This document shows, piece after piece, positions 5,698 to 12,704 of a DNA stretch of 26,681 nucleotides. Position numbers and translations under genes: made by a program. The DNA is taken from positions 1 to 26,681 of the forward strand of contig DOTD01000054.1 of NCBI GenBank assembly GCA_003513005.1, read 5' to 3'. The notes beneath the pieces are model-generated. The model was not told where the DNA came from. It ran no database searches and saw only the letters and a program-made list of their open reading frames with translations. Source of the stretch: Desulfotomaculum sp. Lineage in GTDB: Bacteria > Bacillota > Desulfotomaculia > Desulfotomaculales > Nap2-2B. Within the stretch, counting starts at the first letter, position 1. Each line of letters starts with the position of its first letter.

Positions 5698-8655
5698 ATG
5701 TATATTAAACCCGGTAAATACGTCCACTTCAAAGGCAGCGAATACGATGTTATCGGCACGGCGACCCACAGTGAAACGCTGGAGGAAGTAGTGATTTACC
5801 GGGCATTGTATGGCGATGGCGGGCTTTGGGCACGTCCGGCGGCGATGTGGAATGAAATTGTCGAACACAATGGGCGCCATGTCAAACGGTTCACACATAT
5901 TGACGAGGTTGTACAGGAACCGCCAACGGGTATTCATAATCACAGTACGCCAACCGAAAAAGTGGAGCTGTTTGTATCGTTATTCGCGGGGTGCGATGAC
6001 GTTTACGCCAAACGATGGGAAAACGCTAAAAAAGGCTCTGCTGGATATGTTCCCGTCTGCCAGAACGAATGGTTGCCACTTTGTCCAAAATCTGGCGGCG
6101 GTAAGATAAAATGCGGGGAATGTCCTAATCAGAATTTTGTGAAGTATGATGCGGGCGCAGTTGAAAAACATCTTAAAGGGCAGCTGACCGCCGGAGTGTA
6201 TCCGATGTTTTCTGATGAAACCTGCAAATTTTTGGCGTTCGACTTCGATGGCAAAGATTATAGTCCTGAGGATTTGCGGCGCGACGTTACCGCTATTCGC
6301 GAGGCTTGCGCTGAAAAAGGCATAAGCATGGCGGTGGAACGTTCACGTTCCGGTAAGGGGTTTCACTTCTGGATGTTCTTTGCCGAAAACATTCCAACAG
6401 GCACAGCACGGAAGTTTGGCAGCAGTTTGATTACCCATGCTATGAGCAAACATCATGCGTTGTCATTCAAAACGTATGACCGGATGATTCCCAATCAAGA
6501 CACATTGCCAAAGGGCGGATTCGGCAACTTAATCGCGCTTCCGCTTCAAAAGATACCTCGTGAACATGGGAACAGCGTATTTGTTGATGAAAATTTCAAT
6601 GCCTATGCTGACCAATGGAACTATTTGTACAACGTCAAAAAATATACGCTGGAAGAAACAGAGTCGTTTATTAAGCAACTGTCGCCGTCAGGCGAGCTTG
6701 GTGATTTGCGCCGGGATTCCGAGGAAGAAAAACCGTTGGAAGGCAAGAAACCGGAACAAAAGCTGACCAGATTTGACTTTCCGGATACGGTAAAGATTGT
6801 CCTCGCGAATATGTTATATGTTGAGAAGTCAGGGATTTCAAGCCCCGCGCTTAACGCGCTGAAGCGCTTGGCGGCGTTTCGCAATCCTGAGTTTTACAAG
6901 GCGCAGGCTATGCGGCTTTCTACGTTCGATAAGCCAAGGATTATTTCCTGCTCTTACGAAACCGGGCAATATTTATGCTTGCCGCGTGGTTTGGAAGACG
7001 ATGTCTGTGAACTTTTGGAAGATAACGGTGTCAGGATACAATTCAATGACGAAACCAATAAAGGGCGCAAGCTGGATGTTAGGTTTAAAGGTGATCTGCG
7101 CGGCGAACAGCAGCAGGCTGCGGACGCGCTTTTGGCGCATAACAACGGCATTTTATCCGCTGCCACGGCGTTTGGGAAAACCGTTATCGGAGCGCGTTTA
7201 ATAGCGGATTGCAAAGTAAATACGCTAATTTTGGTACATCGTACAAATTTATTGTCCCAGTGGATAGAGCGAATGAATGAGTTTTTGATAATCAATGAAG
7301 AACCGGTAATTGAACTCACACCCAAGAGACGCAAACGCAAAAAATCCATCATCGGTCAAATCGGCGGCGGCAAAAACAATCCGGGCGAAATCATAGATGT
7401 GGCGGTTATGCAGTCTTTAGTGTCCGGAGATGAGGTCAAGGAAATTGTAAGAAATTACGGCATGATAATTGTGGACGAATGTCATCATGTGTCGGCGTTC
7501 AGTTTCGAGCAGATACTGAAAACTGCAAACGCCAAATATGTCTACGGCCTGACTGCAACTCCAACGCGGCAGGACGGCCATCATCCAATTATTTATATGC
7601 AATGCGGAAAAATCCGTTATCGCGTGGACGCGAAGGAACAGGCGGCGGCGCGTCCGTTTGAACATTTTGTGATTCCGCGTTTCACGAGGTTTCAAAAACC
7701 GGCTCATCAGGACGAAAGCAAGTGGACGATTACCGATATTTACAATGATATTCAAAACAGTGAGCTTCGCAACAGCTTAATCATACAGGATGTTACCGCC
7801 GCCGTGGAACAAGGGCGGAATCCGATTATCCTCACCGAACGCACCGGGCATGTGAAATACTTGGCGTCTCAGTTAAAGCCGCGCATAAAAAACGTGATTG
7901 CTTTAACAGGCGGCGAAACCCAAAAGAAAAGCCGGGAAACCTTGAAAACCGTTGCCGGTATTGCTGAAGACGAATCTTTCGTTCTTGTTGCCACTGGGAA
8001 ATATGTAGGCGAAGGTTTTGATATGCCGCGTTTGGATACGCTTTTTCTTGCTATGCCAATATCGTGGAAGGGAACGCTCCAACAGTACGCCGGGCGGCTG
8101 CACCGCTTATATGAAGGCAAGAATGAGGTTCAAGTTTACGATTATGTAGATGTTCATGTGGCAATGCTGGAAAAAATGTATCAGAAGCGTCTGAGAGGTT
8201 ACGCCGCCATTGGATACAAAGCAAAGGGAACGCCGCAGCCGTTGGAAGAAGTTCACTCAATTTTTGACAGCCACACGTTTTTCCCGGTTTATTCCGTTGA
8301 TATTTTGGCGGCTCAAACTGAAATTTTGATTGTCAGTCCATTTGTGACAAAGCGGCGGGTATTGTCTGCTTTGAATTATCTGGCTGCCGCCAGCGCGAAG
8401 ATTACAGTTGTTACAAAACCGCCTGGAAACTATGTCGAAAAGGATAGGGTGAAAATCGCGGAGTGTATAGAGCTGCTTACACAACATGGTATTATTGTGA
8501 AAACAAAAGACCGGATCCATCAGAAATTCGCGATTATGGATCAGCGGGTCGTATGGTACGGAAGTATCAATTTTCTCAGCTATGGTACATCTGAAGAAAG
8601 CATTATGCGAATTGAGAATATGGACATTGCGGGGGAGCTAATGAGGAGCATATGA
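5698..8655 (+). CDS. DUF1653-AEP primase-SF2 helicase-PLD nuclease fusion (TOTE-like)
   Basis: 985 residues from ATG 5698, which has GGAG nine bases upstream; TTG 5683 and ATG 5689 are in frame but poorly placed. Domains in order: DUF1653 (about 2-66, PGKYVHFKG ... RALYGDGGLWARP ... RF). Then an archaeo-eukaryotic primase of the TOTE conflict-system type (about 85-325), with Cys 129/139/142, the metal DxD at D182/D184 (FDFDG), SGKGFH ending at H223, and a third acidic element DRMIPNQD from 261. Then an SF2 helicase: ATAFGKT with K494, DECHH 593-597, GLTATPTR 617-624, QYAGRLHR 796-803. Last a PLD-type domain with one HxKx4D motif (H941, K943, D948) and GSIN 955-958, as in dimeric Nuc/BfiI-like nucleases. 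All catalytic residues look intact. Likely a DNA-processing defence or conflict enzyme, in the cytoplasm. The name of the whole assembly is inference. Confidence 0.85.
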   Translation: MYIKPGKYVHFKGSEYDVIGTATHSETLEEVVIYRALYGDGGLWARPAAMWNEIVEHNGRHVKRFTHIDEVVQEPPTGIHNHSTPTEKVELFVSLFAGCDDVYAKRWENAKKGSAGYVPVCQNEWLPLCPKSGGGKIKCGECPNQNFVKYDAGAVEKHLKGQLTAGVYPMFSDETCKFLAFDFDGKDYSPEDLRRDVTAIREACAEKGISMAVERSRSGKGFHFWMFFAENIPTGTARKFGSSLITHAMSKHHALSFKTYDRMIPNQDTLPKGGFGNLIALPLQKIPREHGNSVFVDENFNAYADQWNYLYNVKKYTLEETESFIKQLSPSGELGDLRRDSEEEKPLEGKKPEQKLTRFDFPDTVKIVLANMLYVEKSGISSPALNALKRLAAFRNPEFYKAQAMRLSTFDKPRIISCSYETGQYLCLPRGLEDDVCELLEDNGVRIQFNDETNKGRKLDVRFKGDLRGEQQQAADALLAHNNGILSAATAFGKTVIGARLIADCKVNTLILVHRTNLLSQWIERMNEFLIINEEPVIELTPKRRKRKKSIIGQIGGGKNNPGEIIDVAVMQSLVSGDEVKEIVRNYGMIIVDECHHVSAFSFEQILKTANAKYVYGLTATPTRQDGHHPIIYMQCGKIRYRVDAKEQAAARPFEHFVIPRFTRFQKPAHQDESKWTITDIYNDIQNSELRNSLIIQDVTAAVEQGRNPIILTERTGHVKYLASQLKPRIKNVIALTGGETQKKSRETLKTVAGIAEDESFVLVATGKYVGEGFDMPRLDTLFLAMPISWKGTLQQYAGRLHRLYEGKNEVQVYDYVDVHVAMLEKMYQKRLRGYAAIGYKAKGTPQPLEEVHSIFDSHTFFPVYSVDILAAQTEILIVSPFVTKRRVLSALNYLAAASAKITVVTKPPGNYVEKDRVKIAECIELLTQHGIIVKTKDRIHQKFAIMDQRVVWYGSINFLSYGTSEESIMRIENMDIAGELMRSI

Positions 8656-8690
8656 GAGATTTGTTGATAAAATATAGCGTTTAACGACCA

Positions 8691-8987
8691 TTACCACTTT
8701 AATCTTCTGGCTAACTCGTCATATATGTTCTCTCTAGACCCCACCAGGGCAATCACTATTAATCTGCCTTCTTCGTCTATGTAATAGATAACCCGGTATT
8801 CCTTACCTTTAAATTTGTTATGCTGGGAACGGAGTTCCTTGTAAGGGCCAGATAGCTTGTTGTTTTTGTATGGGTTTTCAGCAATTTCATGGATTCTGTT
8901 ATACAAAAAATCCCTTAAAGCAGGTTCCATCTTTTTGAGGTCTCTAACTGCGCCTTTGGATAGCCGGATTTCATATTCTTTCTTCAT
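8691..8987 (-). CDS. RelE/ParE-family toxin
   Basis: 98 residues with the RelE fold pattern: YEIRLSKGAVRDLKKMEPAL at the N-terminus, the middle strand KGKEYRVIYYIDEEGRLIVI, and a C-terminal GSRENIYDELARR. RelE toxins cleave mRNA on the ribosome; ParE relatives poison gyrase; the sequence alone does not decide. Its start overlaps the 3' end of the upstream AbrB-type antitoxin by 17 bp, so the two are translationally coupled. It converges on the primase-helicase-nuclease gene with a 35-bp gap and no clear terminator between them. Confidence 0.88.
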   Translation of the reverse strand: MKKEYEIRLSKGAVRDLKKMEPALRDFLYNRIHEIAENPYKNNKLSGPYKELRSQHNKFKGKEYRVIYYIDEEGRLIVIALVGSRENIYDELARRLKW

Positions 8988-9306
8988 TCTCTATACTCCC
9001 AATGGCATCCTCCAAAGAAACAGTTTCCTCTTGAAGCCGTTCCTCTATGAATTTGTTAAAAGTCTTGTTTAAAATATCCTTTCGTTCAATAAGTTTGGCT
9101 TTAAGAGCTTTTCCTCTATATCCCAAATCCATTAAGTCTTTTAAAAGCAAATCTTCCATTTCGTCAGAAATCGTAATTTCCTTGACTTTCAATTCCTCGC
9201 CATCAAGATAAAATTTAAGTTTTGTGCCTTTTTTCCAATTAAATTTATCCCTAACCTCCTTTGGAACTGTTACCTGTCCTTTTGATGTTAAAGTTGTATA
9301 CTCCAT
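8971..9306 (-). CDS. AbrB/SpoVT-type antitoxin
   Basis: 111 residues from the ATG at 9306. GGAGG lies eight bases upstream of this codon, whereas an in-frame ATG at 9321 would overlap that site. The N-terminal swapped-hairpin AbrB domain is clear: YTTLTSKGQVTVPKEVRDKF, then KGTKLKFYLDGEELKVKE (about 3-45). The C-terminal half (about 50-111) is charged and helical and would wrap the toxin. The next gene, overlapping by 17 bp, is a RelE-type toxin. AbrB antitoxins more often pair with MazF or PIN toxins, so this is a mixed pair. Autoregulation at two GTAATAC repeats just upstream is likely. Confidence 0.88.
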   Translation of the reverse strand: MEYTTLTSKGQVTVPKEVRDKFNWKKGTKLKFYLDGEELKVKEITISDEMEDLLLKDLMDLGYRGKALKAKLIERKDILNKTFNKFIEERLQEETVSLEDAIGSIENEERI

Positions 9307-9322
9307 TAAGGATCCCTCCATG

Positions 9323-9337
9323 GTAATACCGTAATAC
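9323..9337. promoter_or_regulatory. Tandem GTAATAC repeats upstream of the AbrB-RelE pair
   Basis: GTAATAC occurs at 9323-9329 and again at 9331-9337, an 8-bp period, just before the antitoxin ribosome binding site. An AT-rich promoter-like stretch lies behind it on the minus strand. Paired short sites suit AbrB-type DNA binding, so this is a candidate autoregulatory operator. No binding evidence. Confidence 0.4.
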
Positions 9338-9428
9338 TATAAAAATATATTATCACAAAAAAGTTAATTTGGGAATCCTTAGTGAACGAGAAAAGTAGTA
9401 CTGTTCAATTGCGAATACGCATATAGTG

Positions 9429-9466
9429 TATTGACAATGTAAGTGAATATGCTTACAATATCAATA
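9429..9466 (+). promoter_or_regulatory. relB promoter inside a 38-bp palindrome
   Basis: TTGACA (9431-9436), a 17-bp spacer and TACAAT (9454-9459) make a near-consensus sigma-A promoter. The whole promoter lies in an inverted repeat: TATTGACAATGTAAG (9429-9443) and CTTACAATATCAATA (9452-9466) match at 13 of 15 positions around an 8-bp centre. RelB/DinJ antitoxins are ribbon-helix-helix repressors of their own promoter, so this is the likely operator. Confidence 0.75.
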
Positions 9467-9484
9467 CAGGAAGGGATTGATAAT

Positions 9485-9748
9485 ATGGCTTCTACAAGCA
9501 TTACTATTCGTATGGACGAAAACCTAAAGAAGCAAGCGGAAAGGCTTTTTGAAGATATGGGCTTGAATATGACGACAGCTTTTACTATCTTTGCAAAGGC
9601 GGTTGTCCGGCAAGGAAAAATACCTTTTGAAATCACCGCTGACCCATTTTATGGCGAAAAAAACCAAGCGCGGTTAATGAAGTCTATCGCAAAGCTTGAA
9701 GCTGGTAAGGGTACGGCGCACGAATTGATAAAGGTAGAAGATGAATAA
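9485..9748 (+). CDS. RelB/DinJ-family antitoxin, toxin partner lost
   Basis: 87 residues from ATG 9485, with AGGAAGGGA upstream; the in-frame ATG at 9443 lies inside the promoter and is rejected. The N-terminal ribbon-helix-helix is typical of DinJ: STSITIRMDENLKKQAERLF, then GLNMTTAFTIFAKAVVRQGK, PFEI. The C-terminal tail (GKGTAHELIKVEDE) would bind a toxin. The stop codon overlaps an ATG (TAATG at 9746-9750), the normal coupling to a toxin gene, but that frame reads only MNKIWLRSQKPL before a stop, and the tRNA gene follows. The antitoxin looks intact with its operator while the toxin has been deleted. Confidence 0.9.
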   Translation: MASTSITIRMDENLKKQAERLFEDMGLNMTTAFTIFAKAVVRQGKIPFEITADPFYGEKNQARLMKSIAKLEAGKGTAHELIKVEDE

Positions 9749-9786
9749 TGAATAAGATATGGTTAAGATCTCAAAAACCCTTGTAG
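9748..9786 (+). pseudogene. 12-codon remnant of a toxin gene
   Basis: ATG at 9748-9750 overlaps the relB stop and opens a frame of MNKIWLRSQKPL followed by TAG. A start like xxKIW is common in Txe/YoeB-type RelE toxins, so this may be the first residues of the lost partner. The frame is too short to prove it. Confidence 0.4.
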
Positions 9787-9809
9787 CACAAGGAATTTTG
9801 GATAAATTA

Positions 9810-9896
9810 TGGTGCCGAAGGGGGGAGTTGAACCCCCACGATGTTGCCACCGGCGGATTTTGAGTCCGCTGCGTCTGCCAATTCCGCCACTTCGGC
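9810..9896 (-). tRNA. tRNA-Leu (anticodon CAA)
   Basis: Read on the minus strand, the 87-nt gene starts GCCGAAG, which pairs with CTTCGGC near the 3' end, followed by A and an encoded CCA. The anticodon stem GCGGA/TCCGC encloses the loop CTCAAAA, giving anticodon CAA for Leu UUG codons. A long variable arm (class II) and the GGTTCAA T-loop are present. The 3' end faces the accessory region to its left, a common attachment position for integrating elements. Confidence 0.95.
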
Positions 9897-9921
9897 GCAT
9901 CTTTATAAACCTGCACTTATG

Positions 9922-9950
9922 ATGCTACCATAGCAAAAATTAGTTGTCAA
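9922..9950 (-). promoter_or_regulatory. Promoter of tRNA-Leu
   Basis: On the minus strand TTGACA (9945-9950) is followed by a 17-bp spacer and TAGCAT (9922-9927), 26 bp from the 5' end of the mature tRNA. This is a good sigma-A-type promoter at the right distance. Confidence 0.7.
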
Positions 9951-9976
9951 CATAGTGGCGGGTTAGGCTAAGAAGA

Positions 9977-10351
9977 TCAGTCAAGGTTTTCGTACTTGGC
10001 AAATACTTTTCCGCACCTGCAGCCGTAAGTTACCAGGTGGTTGTTCAGGCGCTCCTGGATGCTCAGTATTCTTACCTTGCTCTGCAGTCCGTAAAGCATT
10101 TCTCCGCACCAGGGGCAGTTGTAGCCGGAAACGAGGTTCCTCGCCTTAACGGTACAAAATCCTGGCATTTTTGTCGCTTCCACGGTATAATCAGAGAAAC
10201 CGAACCGCGATATCCGATACCGGTCAAGGATAGCGCGTATTGTTTTCAGCATTCTGTTTCTTGCCAAACCGGTTTGCGTATTTAAAAAAACTTCAACTGC
10301 CGTCCTGATTACTTCTTGATCTTCAACTGAAGGAAATTGGTAAACCTGCAT
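9977..10351 (-). CDS. Small Cys-pair (zinc-ribbon-like) protein of unknown function
   Basis: 124 residues, start ATG 10351 with AGGA eight bases upstream. I do not recognise the family. The N-terminal 60 residues are mixed helical (EDQEVIRTAVEVFLNTQTGL). The C-terminal half holds CPWC (79-82) and CRC (111-113), a spacing that fits a zinc ribbon or rubredoxin-like knuckle. There are no membrane segments. It lies upstream of tRNA-Leu on the same strand, with no operon partner. The two Cys groups are the only functional hint, and a nucleic-acid or protein-binding role would be speculation. Confidence 0.7.
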   Translation of the reverse strand: MQVYQFPSVEDQEVIRTAVEVFLNTQTGLARNRMLKTIRAILDRYRISRFGFSDYTVEATKMPGFCTVKARNLVSGYNCPWCGEMLYGLQSKVRILSIQERLNNHLVTYGCRCGKVFAKYENLD

Positions 10352-10585
10352 GCCGCATGTCCTTTCTGAAAGTATATCTGATGCGGTTTTCAGCTGTTAA
10401 AAAAAGGGGCCTATTAAAACAGTTTTACACTTTTCTTCTTCTTTAATACCAAGGACGGGCCAACCTATAGACTATTCTAACACAGGTAATCTTTGTGGGA
10501 CAAGTTAGAGGCGCCAGTTCTATAAAAGTTTTATAAAAAGAAAATACGAATAGATTTTTTTAGAAATAATAATTACAGGGGGCGT
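10352..10585. other. Intergenic region upstream of ddl
   Basis: No gene is seen. The stretch is AT-rich, with CTATAAAAGTTTTATAAAAA near 10520-10539, which contains the short inverted repeat TATAAAA/TTTTATA and may be part of the ddl promoter region. The likely ddl ribosome binding site AGGGGG is at 10577-10582. Confidence 0.4.
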
Positions 10586-10612
10586 TTTGAAATAGACAGA
10601 AAAAAGCTGCGG

Positions 10613-11695
10613 GTGCTGGTTTTGTTTGGCGGACGTTCGGGGGAGCATGAGGTTTCCGTCCAGTCCGGTTCTGCTGTATTAAACGCTTTGGACAGGCAAA
10701 AATATGAGGTGATTCCCGTCAACATCGGCAAGGATGGAAGATGGCTCAAAAGCGCAGGCGCTCCTGATGTTTTGGACAATAAGGATAATGGTATGCCGGT
10801 AGCATTGCTTGGCGACCCTTTTGTAAAAGGGCTGGTTCAAACTGAATCTTTTCAGGGAAGCGCCGGTTTAGCCGGTGAGGTTGATCTGGTTTTTCCGGTC
10901 CTTCACGGTACCTATGGCGAGGACGGCACTGTCCAGGGTCTTCTTGAAATGGCGGACCTGCCTTATGTCGGGGGCGGGGTTTTAGCTTCCGCCGTAGGGA
11001 TGGATAAAGTTATCATGAAGAAAGTCTTCGCCCAGGAGGGCATCCCGCAACCCCGTTTCTGGCACTGCCTGCGCAGCGAATGGGAAGGGAAAAGGGATTT
11101 TGTAATCAGCGAAGTGGAAAGAAATTTTACCTATCCATTGTTTGTTAAACCCGCCAATCTGGGTTCCAGCGTGGGGATATCCAAAGCCCACGACCGCCAG
11201 GAGCTTATTGAGGCGTTTGTTCTGGCTCTAAAATTTGACCGGAAAGCGATCGTCGAGGAATTTATCGACGGCAGGGAGATAGAAGTAGCTGTGCTGGGGA
11301 ATGATGATCCGGTAGCCTCTGTTCCCGGGGAGGTCTTTTCTCTTAAGGAATATTACGATTATGAGGCAAAGTACAGGGACGGCCTGTCAAACTGGAAGGT
11401 GCCCGCTGAAATACCGGAGGAAACAACCAGGACTATTCAGGAACTGGCTGTTGCCGCCTTCAAATCGATTGACTGCGCAGGCATGGCCCGGGTGGACTTT
11501 TTTGTCACCAGAGGCGGCAGCCAGGTTTATGTAAATGAAATTAACACAATTCCGGGATTTACCCGTTTCAGCATGTACCCGAAGCTTTGGGAGCTTAGCG
11601 GGATTGGTTTTACGGAATTGCTGGACCGGCTCGTCGATTTGGCTCTTAAAAAACACCAGGAGAAGAAAAGGAATCAGACTTCTTTTGGCCTTTGA
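10613..11695 (+). CDS. ddl: D-alanine--D-alanine ligase
   Basis: 360 residues. Makes D-Ala-D-Ala for peptidoglycan in the cytoplasm, using ATP. The N-terminal LFGGRSGEHEVSVQS carries the substrate-side Glu and Ser. VKPANLGSSVGIS is part of the ATP-grasp domain. The omega loop YYDYEAKY keeps the terminal Tyr of D-Ala-D-Ala (not D-lactate) ligases. The C-terminal VNEINTIPGFTRFSM binds metal. The start is unclear: GTG 10613 has no ribosome binding site. The reading frame is open upstream (EIDRKKLR) back to TTTGAA, but without a normal start codon; AGGGGG at 10577-10582 points to a start near 10587-10592. One extra A in TTGAAATAGAC would give a TTG start, so a one-base deletion or sequencing error is possible. 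A TSUP transporter gene follows 22 bp later. Confidence 0.93.
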   Translation: MLVLFGGRSGEHEVSVQSGSAVLNALDRQKYEVIPVNIGKDGRWLKSAGAPDVLDNKDNGMPVALLGDPFVKGLVQTESFQGSAGLAGEVDLVFPVLHGTYGEDGTVQGLLEMADLPYVGGGVLASAVGMDKVIMKKVFAQEGIPQPRFWHCLRSEWEGKRDFVISEVERNFTYPLFVKPANLGSSVGISKAHDRQELIEAFVLALKFDRKAIVEEFIDGREIEVAVLGNDDPVASVPGEVFSLKEYYDYEAKYRDGLSNWKVPAEIPEETTRTIQELAVAAFKSIDCAGMARVDFFVTRGGSQVYVNEINTIPGFTRFSMYPKLWELSGIGFTELLDRLVDLALKKHQEKKRNQTSFGL

Positions 11696-11717
11696 CCATG
11701 AACAGGGGTAGCAAACC

Positions 11718-12656
11718 ATGTATTTTCCCGTGTCCGGTGTCCATGTTTCACCCTTTGTCCCACCGGCGGTAGCTTTTCTTATCTCTACACTATCGACAGG
11801 AGCGGGAATATCCGGCGCCTTTTTAATACTGCCCTTTATGGTAAGCGTGCTGGGTTATACAAGCCCGGCTGCTACTCCGACCAATTTCATCTGCAACCTT
11901 GTGGCGGCACCCGGCGGAATGGTACGTTTCATAAAAGAGAGGCGGATGAACTGGCCTCTTACCTGGGTCATTGTCTCGGGGACCATTCCCGGAGTATTTG
12001 CCGGCGCCTGGATTAGAGTCGTTTTTTTACCGGACGCGAAAACTTTTAAATTGTTTATGGGCATTGTGCTGCTTGGTTTGGGCGCCTATCAGCTTTTTAC
12101 CAGGAAGGGGCGCGGGAAGGGTGTATTGGAAGATAAATTCCTGGACAGGATAAAAAAACAGCCGGGCGGTAAATTAGTGTCCGGAATTCCCCCGGGGCTG
12201 ACGGTTAAAACCGTCCTGGTGTCATTTAAAAGGATTGATTATGATTTTTGGGGGGAAACATATTCTTTCAATCCCTTAATACTTTTTGGAATAGCCCTGG
12301 CGGTGGGGCTGGTCGGAGGCGTTTACGGGATTAGCGGGGCCGCCATTATTGCCCCTGTTTGCGTTTCTGTTTTAAAGCTGCCCGTCTATACAATAGCGGG
12401 GTCGACACTGACCGGCAACTTTTTAACATCAATAGCGGGTATAGCCAGCTATTATTTCTTTTTTTCCTCAGCAAAACTGCAGGGCAATCCTGCGCCCGAC
12501 TGGCTTTTGGGAGTTTTGTTCGGTTTGGGCGGGTTTTTAGGCACATACTCGGGCGCCTATCTGCAGAAGTTTTTGCCCGAGCGGCTGATCATTACCATCC
12601 TGGGCATCCTGGTTGTTATTTTAGCTGTAATCTACATCACAGGTTATTTTGCTTAG
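11718..12656 (+). CDS. TSUP-family (TauE/SafE-type) anion permease
   Basis: 312 residues of strongly hydrophobic sequence with about eight predicted membrane helices in two halves. The N-terminal half carries the typical AFLILPFMVSVLGYTSPAAT with TNFICN. The second half has GLVGGVYGISGAAIIAPVCV with a Gly-rich turn, a TSUP signature. The family exports or imports sulfite, sulfonates and other organic anions; the substrate here is unknown. ATG 11718 has AGGGG upstream. It lies 22 bp after ddl, so cotranscription is likely, although no functional link with cell-wall synthesis is evident. Confidence 0.9.
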   Translation: MYFPVSGVHVSPFVPPAVAFLISTLSTGAGISGAFLILPFMVSVLGYTSPAATPTNFICNLVAAPGGMVRFIKERRMNWPLTWVIVSGTIPGVFAGAWIRVVFLPDAKTFKLFMGIVLLGLGAYQLFTRKGRGKGVLEDKFLDRIKKQPGGKLVSGIPPGLTVKTVLVSFKRIDYDFWGETYSFNPLILFGIALAVGLVGGVYGISGAAIIAPVCVSVLKLPVYTIAGSTLTGNFLTSIAGIASYYFFFSSAKLQGNPAPDWLLGVLFGLGGFLGTYSGAYLQKFLPERLIITILGILVVILAVIYITGYFA

Positions 12657-12704
12657 TTTGATAAGCTCTTCTTATGAAAAGTTTTTAAGGGGGGTAATGG
12701 GCTG

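Noticed and set aside
9443..9484. Upstream ATG for the RelB antitoxin
   Set aside because: It lies inside the palindromic promoter, and ATG 9485 has a proper ribosome binding site and the family start MASTSITIR.
9810..9896. Direct repeat of the tRNA 3' end as a left attachment site
   Set aside because: No second copy of GGTGCCGAAGG was found by eye within the window, so no attachment pair is reported.
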